NCBI GenBank assembly: GCA_025403435.1
Contig: CM046338.1
Coordinates: forward strand, 18,947,399-19,011,398
Direction: 5' to 3'
Origin: Artocarpus heterophyllus
Taxonomy: Eukaryota > Streptophyta > Magnoliopsida > Rosales > Moraceae
DNA: 64,000 nucleotides
Positions 1 to 10,367 of this stretch are shown here, piece after piece (position 1 is the stretch's first letter; every line of letters starts with the position of its first letter). The notes under the pieces were generated by a model. The model worked only from the letters and a program-made list of their open reading frames with translations. It was not told the origin of the DNA and did not search any database. A program made the position numbers and the translations under genes.

Positions 1-471
1 AAGATTCTCAGAAAGAAATACAAGGCTAGAATTACTCAGTTGTGGATTCTTATGCGTTTTGGTATCCCTTGTGATGTGAGAATGTTGATAGAGGGGAAAA
101 TCCGTCCGAGTGACTTTAGTCAAGATGTCGGTTTACCAGGAACAGGTACCAGTCGTAGTGCAATGAAAAGAAGAGCTCGTGCCATCGTGGTCACTTGTAA
201 CAAATGTGGAAGACAAAATTGTAACGGTAAATGTACTTCACCTGGTTATATGTCTACGAATAGAGAGGATAAAATAAGGTTTTGTAGGGATGGACTTTCA
301 AAGGAGAACTTGGATAGCATCCATCCTCCTCTCCACGGTCACCCTAGTGGATATGTTCAAGGAGCTATTTTTAAACTCTGGCCTAAATTTTATACAGAAA
401 GACAACGCCTCAGGAATATGGTATTTCTAGATCCTGTTTGCCAAGCCATAAGAAAACTGGATGGGAAATAA
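1..471 (+). CDS. Partial cysteine-rich basic protein, zinc-finger type, possibly related to viral nucleic-acid-binding proteins
   Basis: The frame is open from base 1 to the stop at 469-471 (about 156 codons), so the true start lies to the left. The visible protein has a basic stretch (SAMKRRARA) followed at once by a compact cysteine cluster, C-x2-C-G-R-x2-C-x3-C (CNKCGRQNCNGKC). The C-terminal part is hydrophilic and ends KLDGK. A basic arm directly before a short zinc finger, with a Pro-Gly soon after, is the layout of the small nucleic-acid-binding/silencing-suppressor proteins of Betaflexiviridae, and I see a loose resemblance. A variant gag zinc knuckle is the other possibility. It lies 640 bp upstream of the LOG-like ORF inside the same retroelement. 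The identity is unproven. Confidence 0.45.
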   Translation, partial: KILRKKYKARITQLWILMRFGIPCDVRMLIEGKIRPSDFSQDVGLPGTGTSRSAMKRRARAIVVTCNKCGRQNCNGKCTSPGYMSTNREDKIRFCRDGLSKENLDSIHPPLHGHPSGYVQGAIFKLWPKFYTERQRLRNMVFLDPVCQAIRKLDGK

Positions 472-1112
472 GTCATCGCTCTATAAAGGTTATTTAGTCT
501 TTACTTATTTGAAGCAGTTTTAGCTGATGTTCAACAGTTTGTTTTTCTTTTACTCAGAATATTTGCTTTTGTGTTTGAAATAATTGTGATTATTAGATTG
601 ATACAGTAAGTGTTAATATCTTATTTAATTTATGATTTTCTTAAATATATATATAATAAAATATATTATCTTATCAGACACGTTACATACGGTACAGTAA
701 TATGTTTGAATTTTGAAAAACTTATCCAGATATTTCAAGATTTGTGTCTCAAATTTCAAAAGTTCTACAGTATTTGTCGTTTATATTAAATTTCTAGACT
801 TGGTGTATATTTGTCAAAAAGTCTACAGTTGTGTCATGAGGGTCTTCTGTCGAATTGTTCTCAATTGTCAAAAGTTATACAATTAGAGTCTAATCTTTTT
901 CAAAAAGTGAATCAGATTTTCTGTAAACTATCAATCACCTTATCTTACTTTCTTATCCGCACAAGATTTTGTTTAAATCTTTGGATTACCTTTTCATTAC
1001 CTACTTGTCTATCTCTTTAGCCCTTTTTGTATATTTCTCATCTTTAAAAACTCATGTAGAACCCGAAGTCTAAGTGGAGCAGACATTAAGCAACCACTTC
1101 TATAAACCAAAT
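472..1112 (+). other. Non-coding spacer between the two foreign ORFs
   Basis: AT-rich, with no convincing ORF. The short frame at 811-1020 has no domain and a composition like non-coding DNA. An AT run at 640-670 could act as a weak TATA region, but nothing decides this. Confidence 0.4.
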
Positions 1113-1763
1113 ATGTCTACCTCCCAGTCCACGAAGAAAATAAAGAATGTCTGTGTCTTTTGTGGTTCCAGCCTTGGAAAAGATAAAGCTTATTTAGAAG
1201 CTGCAAATCACTTAGGGCAAGTCCTAGCACGCAAGAAGATTAACATAATCTATGGGGGTGGTAGTATAAAAATGATGGTAAATATGGCACTAGCAGCTAG
1301 GTCTAGCGACGCTACTGATGTAAGAATTTGGCCTCATATTCCAGTTGAAGGAAACCTTTGTAAGGAAGCCATAGGTAAGGGAGAAGGAGTCAGGAGTATC
1401 CCTAAAAATTTTAAAGACATAATCTATAATTCCGATGCTTTTATAGCATTACCTGGTGGTCTAGGTACTCTTGAGGAAATATTTATAGTTGCTTGTGGGC
1501 AATTGTTGGGCTTTTATTCCAAACCTTTGGGTCTGCTGAACGTAAAGGGTTTTTATGACGGTCTTTTGAAATTTCTAGATTACGCTGTGGAAGAAAACAT
1601 CACTACAGAATCGGAGAGACAAATCTTTGTTACTGCTTCAACAGCTGAGGAATTGATAGATAAAATGCAAATCATACATCCAGAATCCGACACTGCAACA
1701 TCCAAGCTTGAATGGGAAAGGGAAAGCCGGGAGCGGCCAATTGATTTGAATCTCCATCTGTAA
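1113..1763 (+). CDS. LOG-like protein (cytokinin riboside 5'-monophosphate phosphoribohydrolase family), intronless retrocopy
   Basis: The ORF encodes 216 residues from the ATG at 1113; the same frame is open upstream to a GTG at 1074. LOG enzymes release active cytokinin from its nucleotide by removing ribose 5'-phosphate. Visible family signatures are VCVFCGSS (residues 13-20), IYGGGS (46-51), DAFIALPGGLGTLEE (108-122), KPLGLLNV (137-144) and GFYDGLLKFLDYAVEE (146-161). The C-terminal tail DLNLHL resembles the longer-tailed LOG subgroup. Length is normal for the family. Plant LOG genes usually have several introns and this ORF has none, so it is probably a processed copy carried by the surrounding retroelement. 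Two regions are abnormal. The glycine-rich helix after YGGGS reads IKMMVNMALAARSSDATDV, and the conserved arginine segment before the PGGxGT loop is replaced by IPKNFKDIIYN. It may therefore be inactive or altered. The uninterrupted frame argues for recent origin or constraint. Confidence 0.85.
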   Translation: MSTSQSTKKIKNVCVFCGSSLGKDKAYLEAANHLGQVLARKKINIIYGGGSIKMMVNMALAARSSDATDVRIWPHIPVEGNLCKEAIGKGEGVRSIPKNFKDIIYNSDAFIALPGGLGTLEEIFIVACGQLLGFYSKPLGLLNVKGFYDGLLKFLDYAVEENITTESERQIFVTASTAEELIDKMQIIHPESDTATSKLEWERESRERPIDLNLHL

Positions 1764-2701
1764 TCTTTTTGTTTTATCTTTGGCATGTAGGCATGTGTGT
1801 CCGTATTTCGTGTGTTACGAATAACCGTTTACCTTGTATTCTGTGTTTCTTGTGGTACGTCGTTGTTCAATCTTTTAGATTCATTGAGCCTAATGCCGGG
1901 ATGGCTGGATACGGAGTACTTGATGCTCTCGAAACGCATCCTTCTTAAGGTCCGATCTTTTGTTTATCGATGTTTTTATATCCTATAAGCATGCATGATA
2001 TGGATAGCTGGTATACGGAGTGCCTTGTACTCTCGAAACGTATCCGTATCATGTTTGTAATGTGTAATATTCTGTTAATATTATGTGGAAGTACCAGAGT
2101 CAGTTATGGGGATATTCCATATGAAATATGAGTATATTATTTGGGTTGAATGTTTGTGTCATGAGGATAGCTGTTTAATGAAAAATATGTCGGGTTTGTC
2201 TGCAACTCTGAGATTCCGTTTAATATCTCTATGAATAAGTTTAATGTATGGTTTTGAATATAAGTGTTTGTGATATATGTTTTATGATTATGTTTTAGTT
2301 TATTAGTTGAGGTATGAAATCAAATATATTTGACTTTTCCTTACTCAAAAAGGAAAAGGAACCTAAAGATGAAGTATATAAAATTTCTCTGGCAATCTCC
2401 TTAAATGTGATTGTAAATCACAGTCCATGGACAATGAAGGACCGGAATCATGATATGGTCAATATGTATGCCTGATCAGATTCTTAGACTATTATACGGT
2501 GTTATAAGTTGAAACTTGTCAGAAATACTCTTATTGAGGGATTTAGGAGTAAGATTTATTATGCAAGTAAATAAGTGGAAATACGATAACTTAAATTTGG
2601 AGGACAAACAACATTAACGGTTTAGACTCAGAATTGGAATCATAGTGGAATCATAATTTTTACTAGTATTGCTAGAATTGAAATTTCGAGGACGAAATTT
2701 C
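1764..2701 (+). other. Non-coding tail of the retroelement between LOG-like ORF and polypurine tract
   Basis: No ORF of note. The segment holds the direct repeat listed separately. It ends in the Tekay-type pre-tract signature. Confidence 0.5.
1904..2046 (+). repeat. Two imperfect direct repeats, offset 103 bp
   Basis: A block of about 38 bp (gctggatacggagta...ctctcgaaacgcatcc) at 1904 recurs at 2007 with a few changes. It lies just 3' of the LOG-like ORF, and its role is unknown. Confidence 0.6.
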
Positions 2702-2704
2702 TTT

Positions 2705-2717
2705 AAGGGGGGTAGAG
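2705..2717 (+). promoter_or_regulatory. Polypurine tract
   Basis: The purine run aaggggggtagag immediately precedes the LTR start TGTGACACCC. This is the expected plus-strand primer site of a Ty3/gypsy element and fixes the following repeat as the 3' LTR. Confidence 0.75.
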
Positions 2718-2718
2718 C

Positions 2719-4692
2719 TGTGACACCCGTTATTCTCCTAACGGGTATTGAGGTAATTAAATTAATTTTTAATGTATAAAAAAAATTGCTTCATTTAAAT
2801 TTATTTTATAATATTTATTTTTATCTATTTTTAAATTTTCTAAAATTCTCCTATATTTATTTAGTATGATTACTAAAAAGCCTTAGAACTTCTAATAAAT
2901 CTCAAAAATGTCATATTGGCATTATGTGTGTTAAAGTCTTTAGATGAGACATAAGGATATATTTTCCAACTACTCTTGACCCTCATTTTCTTTATTTCCT
3001 CCGTGACATGCTTCAACATGTCTCCTCTATAATTGTTTCTATCACTTCTCTTCAAAGACTTCATCTTTTCTTCCTTTCTCTTCCACGGTTCCCACACTCT
3101 TCTTCTCATTTCTTTGCTGAAGCAAAATACTTAGAGAACTTCTTCAAGGCAGCCATAAAAATCAGCCACCATCACCTCCATTTGAGCAAGAATTTCAGTC
3201 ATACCGAACTAAAGGAACCTGTTTTGAAGCCATTTCAAGCTTCCAACTAACCATAATCTGAGGTTAGAATCTTATGAACAAATTTAGTCTTTCATTTATA
3301 AATTTTCTTTTATACTAAAGGATTATTCAAATTTGCGTTCTTAAACCTAAGTATATGTTTGTTGCTATTTTGGAGCATATGTATGAAGTCTAAGTGTATA
3401 TGCCCTAGACAGAAAATTTATATTGTTAAACTTTATAATACCTCTATGGGCAGTGGTTATTTCTTGAAATTCTAAGATTAAATTAAAATAAATTTTATGA
3501 ATGTAGTTGTATGTTGTGCTTTAGTTTTAATTGTCCTTATGCACGCCTTAGGATCAAGGGAGTATGGAGCTAACGTTAATTGATTCCAGGATTAAGAGAC
3601 TGTTGATAAGCTTAAAAGGTAGGGATTCTATTACTCATCTTTTGTGAGGTTTTTATAGAATTAAAATTGATTGTTTTGCCGCAATATATATATATATCTA
3701 TGTTGAACTGATATTATATGTGTATCACATATGAAACTATGACATGGACTCGTCTTGTATTGTACGGCGAGGAACATAATGAATTGACACATGTTATAAA
3801 TTGAGAAGCATGGTTAGGAAAATTAACTCTATTAATAATGATTTAATATAGAGAAATTGTGAGACATGAAAAGGGCGACGGTTACGTCCTTGGGCATGAA
3901 TACCCTAAAAGGTAAAATAGGGGGAAGGCGATGACGCTTCCTTGGGTTGAAAGTCCCAGAACACACTGTATAGGAATCGACTTGGTGAGGACTCGGGGCT
4001 TGATGTCCCCTCATCGGAACACCCTTGGAATGTTTATAGGGTGATCAAGTGCGCCCATTTGGGTTTCGATGAGTTGAGTGATACTCAATTTAACATGGAT
4101 ACCTAGGAACAATGATGATTGGTAATATTTGTATAAATGTGTAATTATGACACTTGGTAATGATTAACTACGGTATCATAAGATGTGATCATAATAAACC
4201 TCATAATCTGGAATATGATGTAACTTACTAACCATGCAGGTTTTAATGTGGTAATGATAAAAACCTAAAGGTGAGTAATGGCTTTCTCTACTGAGCATAG
4301 TGTCGCTCATTCCCTTATGTTTATATCTTTTCAGGACTCACTAAGTGTGAGGTGGCTACGAGAAATATAGTTGAGGAAGCGATATAACTATATTACATTG
4401 GGACTGCTCAATTGTAAAGAATGTTCTTCATGATAATGTAAGCATCAATTGTTACTTTCTGTGACTGTAATTATAATGTGTTGAGGGTTAAAATGATGAT
4501 GACAACAGTTTATATTATTAAATTTAAGGTGCTACATTAAAACTGTGGTTTATTTGTCGTTTATATTTTTATTTTTGAGTTGAGAGTTTTCATTTAAGTC
4601 CCGGGCAAATTTTATTTTTAAGGTTTTACTTTTATTATTTATTTTTATTTTATCTCATTAAAAACTGTTAACCCCCATATAGGGGCGTTACA
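2719..4692 (+). repeat. 3' LTR (1974 bp) of the Ty3/gypsy element, subtype A
   Basis: It starts TGTGACACCCGTTATTCTCC and ends in GGGGCGTTACA. The first ~60 bp and the last ~1.15 kb (about 3545-4692) match the solo LTR at 49551-52068 in reverse orientation. The middle part (about 2780-3545) has no counterpart there. The base after the LTR opens a CNGC exon, not a primer-binding site, so this is the right-hand end of the element. Confidence 0.85.
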
Positions 4693-4885
4693 GTGGAGAT
4701 TTTCGGGGCGAAGAGCTTCTAACATTGGCATTGGACATGAACTCATCCTCTAATCTTCCCACCTCAACTAAAACAGTACAAGCTATAACTGAGGTTGAAG
4801 CGTTTGCTCTCATGCCTGATGATTTGAATTTTGTGGTCTCTCGGTTTCGTCGCCATCATGGCAAGCAACTCCAACACACTTTCAG
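4693..4885 (+). pseudogene. Cyclic nucleotide-gated channel (CNGC) exon fragment
   Basis: From 4695 the plus frame reads GDFRGEELLTLALD, then NLPTSTKTVQAITEVEAFAL, MPDDLNFVVSRFRR and KQLQHTF. This is the end of the cyclic-nucleotide-binding domain of plant CNGC cation channels, leading into the calmodulin-binding helix. Coding similarity stops at 4885, where AG|GCAAGA fits a GC-type splice donor; read through, the frame stops after QDF. No downstream exon with the usual W-rich IQ region is visible. The upstream part is replaced by the retroelement LTR, which cuts the exon at the start of the GDF motif. It is most likely a gene interrupted by the insertion or an already partial copy. The glycine-cysteine-glycine-type position of the motif reads Arg here. 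Confidence 0.8.
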
Positions 4886-7800
4886 GCAAGACTTTTAAAC
4901 CATGCTTGTGTGTGTGTGTGTGTGTTTCCCCCCTTGGAAATTCTTCTTTGGCTTCCCACAGGCGTTATAACGCCACTCAGCTGCTCAAAATCCAGTCTTT
5001 TATTGGTGCGCGATGTTAAAAGGAAATCATTAGTGCTCAACATCGCTATTTTGAAGAAAGGAACACTTAAAAATAGGATGATTTTGAGGAAAGGGCAAAA
5101 AAAAATTTCAAATTGAGTAAAAGTCCCTTTTTTTTTTTGAGCCAAAAAAACATGCTTTTCTGTGCAGGTAAACTGTCACAGTTTTTTTCAAAAAAAGAAG
5201 AAAAATGACTGTAACAGGATAAGAAACCTCAATAGGATGAAAAAAAAAACTGGAACCGTTTTGATGTCTAAAAAGCCTTTTTTTTAGTGCCAAAAACTGT
5301 CCAAAAAAAAAGAGGTTATTGACCAAAATTTTTTTTTTCCTTAAAAATATCTAATTTGAAGACCAGAATGTTTCTTTAAACGCAGACGTTTGTAGCATAA
5401 AAAGGTTATCTATTTACAAGGATGTAGGTTTTTAAAAAATTAAAAACTTTTAGTTTTAAGTGAAGTAGGATTTTTTCAAAACAAAACTTTAAAGAAAACA
5501 AATATTTTTAAGAATTTTAAAATAAGATTTTAAAACATATTGGGATTCTCCCCTGATCCCACTTTTAATATTAAAATAATACCTAAATTAGTGTAAAGAG
5601 TCTAGTGAGACAGAGAGATGATCTCGTATGTATAGTACCTTGGTTTAGATTTTAGCTCTATATCTACTTTGTAATGTTTTTATTTTAAGGAATAAATTAC
5701 ATTTTCAAGTTATTACTAATTATTGTTAGTATTGTTATACTGTCTGTTTTTACATAAATACAGTCATGCTTAATTTATATAATTTAATTGTCTTGCATAA
5801 TTAATATTAATAATAATAAAATAATGTTTAATTTTATGGAATGTCTTTTACTGCATTATGACTTGTTATGTTGTTGATTTTTGATATTTCATAAAATGAA
5901 GTATTGCCAAAATTATCGTAAAAATTTATTCCATTTCAATGTAAAAATTTTGATTTGTTATTATCTTTTCTATCTTAAAATTATGTTAATTATAATTGTA
6001 GTGACAACAGTTATAATTTTCATAATTAATGCACTACATCATTAGTGAGAGATGATTATTTTGCTACTTTTTATTGAAAACTCTTATTGTATTATAGCTT
6101 GCTATATTATCGCTTCAGGTTGACTTATAGAAATAGTAAAAGTGCTTGCTATTAAAGAGAAAAAAGATAATAAGTTAAATGCTTTAGATAGTTATTATTT
6201 AAAGTTAAAATTTCATATCAGTTATGAAACATACAAAGAATTCTTAAAGCTTCATCATTTTCAATGGATATATTATTAAAATCAGATTCTTTTAGTTTCA
6301 AAACAAAATCAGATTTTTTTCACTCAAAACAAAATCAAAACTTTTTTTTTTCCTAAAATAAAATCAGTCCCCCCTAAAAAAATTGGATTTAAACTCAAAA
6401 AAAAAAAAAAATCCTCCACTCTAACACCCATCCTCCACCCTCCTCCTCCTCCTCCAACCTACCCCCCTTCCTCCTCCAGCATTGCAATTCTCTCTCTCTC
6501 TCTCTCACTCTCTCACACACAATGGAAGAGATTGTAAGGGAAGTCGTCGCTCCAATGGAGGAGATCGCAAGGTAGGGCTGGGCTAGTGAGTGGGACCACT
6601 GTGAGGGGGTTGTCGACGTAGTCTGGGCTTGCGACGAAGGGAATCACTTTGAGACAGATCAAGACAGAGGAGATCACAACATTTACGGCTTGTGATACCT
6701 GGGTTTTCTAGTGGAGGGGTCGCGACCCTTCGCGGTGGGTCGTGATGGTCATAGGTCGTCATCTCTGACAACGATGCCGCCAATGAGAGATCATAGAGGA
6801 GACCAACTGGATCCTCACAGAGATTTGCTCCAACGGTGATCCCAACAATCTTAATGACTTTGTGGAGATTGAGATCAACACTAATGTGGGGAGGGGGGCT
6901 GACGGTGGGTCTCAATGCTTTCATACTTGTATTTTTTTTAAAAATTTTGGTTTTTAAGGAATTTTTTTGAGGAATTTTTAAAGGGTAATTTAATAATTTA
7001 GTTTAAAAATTAACGTTCAAAACTGTTTTTTGTCCAAAACTTAAGGGTTGGAGGCCAAATTGTACTTTTGTTAAAATGTTAGATCTAATTAAATAAAAAA
7101 AGGTTGAAGACCTAATTGTAACTTTTAAAAAAAAATTAGAGACCAATTAAATTATTTACCCTATTTTTTATATGTGTTCGTATTTTATCTTTTTTTTTTT
7201 CTTCTCTAGTATAGTTAAATTTCAGTTTAATGCACTTTCTAATTTATTTTTCCTTGTGTTGCTATTAAAATACCCTTCCAAAATATGTTCACACTCAATT
7301 TTTTTTTAGTATGATACTTATTGTATAAGAAATCATCCTTTAAAAAGTATTTGTGTTCTCTAATTCTTTCACGAACAATTTTTTCTCAATTGACTCTTTT
7401 TAAGTAGTGTGCCGTATAACTTTTTTTAATCTTTATCTATGTTTTCTTAATTCCAAATTAAAGAGGTTAAGAAATGGTCAGCCCCATAAACTTTTCAATT
7501 CTCTATCTCTTTTACTCTCTATTAAACAACAAAATATATTTTCTTTCATAACTTAAAATTCCTTTTAAGCTTTTTCTACCATCGTTTCATTCTAGCAAAC
7601 ATAATTTTAGTGCAGGCTCCATATTCACAACCAACCAAAGACCTCTAGTACATATGTAAAAGAGAGAAACTCTTTTTTGACGCACTTTCTTATACTTGTC
7701 AAGTGTTGAAAAATAGAAAGATCTAGCAAAGTTTAACCTTTTGTCATCATTTTGTGGAAAATCGTTAGATATAAGTATGTTAGACACCTGTAACTCGATT

Positions 7801-8607
7801 AGTGAAATAGTTTGTTTTCACTTTTCTTATTCATCTTTTTACTTTTCTCTTTTTGTTAGAGGCTCTTCTATAATCAAGTTGTTGAAAATTTGCAATGTGT
7901 TTTGTTACAATACATTTTTTTTTCTCGCATTATTCCTCTCTATCAAACAACTTTTTTCTTGTCACCATTTTATTTTAGCAAATATTATGTTAAAATTAAC
8001 TGCTTATTAACAACTACACAAGACTTTTTTTTTTATAATAAACTATGTAAAATTTTTATTACTAAATAAACTAAAAAAATAATGGGAGAAGGAAAGAATT
8101 AGGCCATTATTAATTGAGAATAAAAAAAAATATATATAACATTACTTAGTAAACAACCCATTTAAATTAAAACAAAATTTATTTTTGTAAACAACGACGT
8201 AAAAGAGATACGAAGTAATAAAGAGAGAACGAAAAGCAAAAATGGAAGAAAAAGAAGGAGAATAAGAACATAAAATTAAAAATTTAAGTGTTTAAAAAAG
8301 ATTTTAGAAGGCCCTTCTTGAGCCAATGTACAATATATAGCATAGAGAGAAGCAGAGACTTGTCCCAGTCCGAAAACAAAAGTATAAGGGTTGTAACTAC
8401 ACACTACTTGAAGTACTGGAACGTATTCTCCTGTTGTAGTCCTCGTGATTTTATAAATACGATGTATTTAAATATTCTTAAAAATATATCATTTAGTTAC
8501 ACTTAGAGTTAAAATTATATTACTTTGTGTAATTTTTTTTAAAAACAAACTCATAATTGAAACTGCAACGCCAAAAAGAAAAAAAAATAATAATATAATA
8601 AAGAAAA
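4886..8607. other. AT-rich intergenic DNA
   Basis: No gene recognised. It contains a (TG)n microsatellite at about 4908-4924 in the presumed CNGC intron, many A/T homopolymers, a CT run at about 6490-6512 and a GC-richer patch at 6420-6920. The only long frame in that patch (minus 6924-6583) has no domain. The phrase 'gaccaattaaatt' and similar low-complexity plant repeat text occur around 7040-7160. Confidence 0.4.
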
Positions 8608-8629
8608 AGAAAAACTAGAGATGCAACAA

Positions 8630-8975
8630 TGGGCCGGGGTCCGTGGGCCAGCCCGAGCCCGTCCTGATATAGTGATGGGCCGGGCCGGCACAACCCGACA
8701 CTGTTCACGGCCCGGCACGACCCATAAATACTTGTGGGCTGGGCCGAGCCAATATATGTTGGCCCATGGGCTTGCCCGGCACGGCCCATGGAAAATCATG
8801 GGCTGGGTTGGGCCTGGGCCTATGCAGGCCCGGCCCGTCTAGGCCCACAATGGGCCAGCCCACCGGCCCAGTTGGGTCGGCCCATCCGTCCTACAATGGG
8901 CCAGCCCACTGGCCTAGGTTGGGCTGGCCCATCTAGGCCTATACAAGGCCACAATGGGCCAACCCATTGTGGCCC
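8630..8975 (+). repeat. Left subterminal GGCCC/GGGCC array of the hAT element
   Basis: About 345 bp are packed with GGCCC, GGGCC and GGCCCA blocks on both strands. Such arrays next to hAT ends are usually transposase-binding zones. The long frames called on both strands here are artefacts of composition. Confidence 0.75.
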
Positions 8976-8976
8976 A

Positions 8977-9007
<31 letters not shown>

Positions 9008-9095
9008 TTAGATATATTTTTTCATGTTCATTCACGGGTGAACATGGCTGAGTATGACCTTCCTCAGTAAGTCATGTAAGGCTCATTGTAAGTCA

Positions 9096-10000
9096 TGTAT
9101 TATCACATCAAAAGACTATACATTTAATATATATATATATTATTTAATACATATAAGAATTAAATATTATATAATATATATACATGTCATATTCAATTAT
9201 TCACCCGTGAATGAATAATTGAATATGCCATGAGATTTTTCCAATGCAATCACATCACAATACGTCTGTCAAGTTCTTTTTCTTCTCTTTTCATTTCTTT
9301 TTATTTTTTATTTTTCCTTGTAGGCATGCTTTGCTTTTGAGAAGTAAAGTTGAGAATCAGATGCTGAATCTGTAGGTTATGTATTATCACATCAAAATAC
9401 TATACATTTAATATATATATTATTTAATACATGTAAGAATTAAATATTATATAATATATATACATGCCATATTCACCCGTGAGTGTACATAGCATTAGAT
9501 CCCCCATGCACATCACATTGCAATAGGCCTGACAATCACCTTTTCTTTTCTTTGCATTTTTAAATTTTTTTTTGTAGGCATTGTTAGTATGTGTGGAGCT
9601 TAATTATTACCCTGACGCAGATTGCTCCTACGCAGAGGTTGTATGGGGATCGACCTTCGCGGTAAGGTCGACGTGGGGGTTGGAAGGGGGGTGGTAAACC
9701 CCCCTCCCGGGAATTGTAGGGGGCGAAACCCCCTGGGCAAAAATCTTATATGCAAGTTTATTTTACATAGGGTTAGTTTAGGTTTTTTACATAAGGCATG
9801 CTTTGCTTTGGAGAAGCAAAGCTAAGAATCGGATATTGAGTCTATAGGTTATGTATTATCACATCAAAATACTATACATTTAATATATATATTATTTAAT
9901 ACATATAAGAATTAAATATTATATAATTTATGCATGCCATATTCACCCGTGAGTGAACATGGCATTAGATTCCCCTATGCAATTATAAAGGGGCAGGCCT
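9096..10000 (+). repeat. Three dispersed copies of a ~110-bp AT-rich repeat in the hAT leader
   Basis: The block starting tgtattatcacatcaaaa occurs at 9096, 9380 and 9852 and each time ends near 'attcacccgtga'. Copies two and three also share an upstream block (aggcatgctttgctttKgag, about 9322 and 9794). The first copy contains a hairpin with 16-bp arms (9188-9203 and 9212-9227). Confidence 0.7.
9650..9734 (+). other. GC-rich island with three consecutive perfect hairpins
   Basis: Three stem-loops lie within 85 bp: tcgacctt/aaggtcga (9650-9671, loop cgcggt), aggggggt/acccccct (9685-9705, loop ggtaa) and aggggg/ccccct (9718-9734, loop cgaaa). The island sits between copies two and three of the leader repeat and differs sharply from its AT-rich surroundings. 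Confidence 0.6.
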
Positions 10001-10130
10001 AACATAGAGGCTCAGAAGGAAGGCCTGCAATGTGCAAAGCTGAGACGTTAAGTCTTCAGCGAATTGTCTAATCAAGTTACACTTGAAAGAAAAAAAATAA
10101 AAAAAAATAAAAAAATAAACTTTTTTTACC

Positions 10131-10138
10131 TATAAATA
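10131..10138 (+). promoter_or_regulatory. TATA box of the hAT transposase gene
   Basis: tataaata lies about 230 bp upstream of the transposase ATG. A 5' untranslated stretch, perhaps with an intron, separates the two. Confidence 0.45.
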
Positions 10139-10367
10139 AACGTAGAACATTCACAGAGATACTCATTCAACAAATTTCTAAGATCTTATGTATTGTCTTG
10201 TTTTTTAGATTACTTAGAGTTCTTTAGAAAGGAAAAAAAAACTTGAAGGTATAATTTATTTCATTTGTTGTTCATTAATTTTGTATTGTTATAAGTCAAT
10301 TTTATCGTGTAATTATTTTATTTAATTTTTATGTTACGTTAATTTATTGTTATTTTTTATTGAAACT

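Larger units (their letters stand above)
1..4692 (+). mobile_element. 3' part of a Ty3/gypsy (Tekay/Del-like) LTR retrotransposon with foreign ORFs
   Basis: The element enters from the left edge and ends with its 3' LTR at 4692. The stretch at about 2680-2718 reads as the family signature seen at the 3' end of Tekay/Del chromoviruses: a degenerate direct repeat around 'aaatttcgaggacgaaattt', then a purine-rich tract, then the LTR start TGTGACACCC. No integrase or reverse transcriptase domain is visible in the 2.7 kb before the LTR. Instead there are two unrelated ORFs, a partial cysteine-rich one and a LOG-like one. This suggests a non-autonomous or gene-carrying derivative. The 5' end and the left target duplication lie outside the window, so completeness cannot be judged. 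Confidence 0.75.

Noticed and set aside
811..1020. 69-codon plus ORF between the two foreign ORFs
   Set aside because: Leu/Ser-rich chance frame in T-rich DNA, no domain, no promoter or splice signals.
4693..4710. Possible primer-binding site after the LTR at 2719-4692
   Set aside because: The bases after the LTR encode the CNGC GDF motif and do not match a tRNA end, so the LTR is the 3' one.
6583..6924. 113-codon minus ORF in a GC-richer patch
   Set aside because: No recognisable motif; the patch also contains other short frames on the opposite strand and flanking low-complexity runs.
8520..9051. Overlapping ORFs on both strands in the GGCCC region
   Set aside because: Products are Gly/Pro/Arg/Ala repeats caused by the hAT subterminal array.
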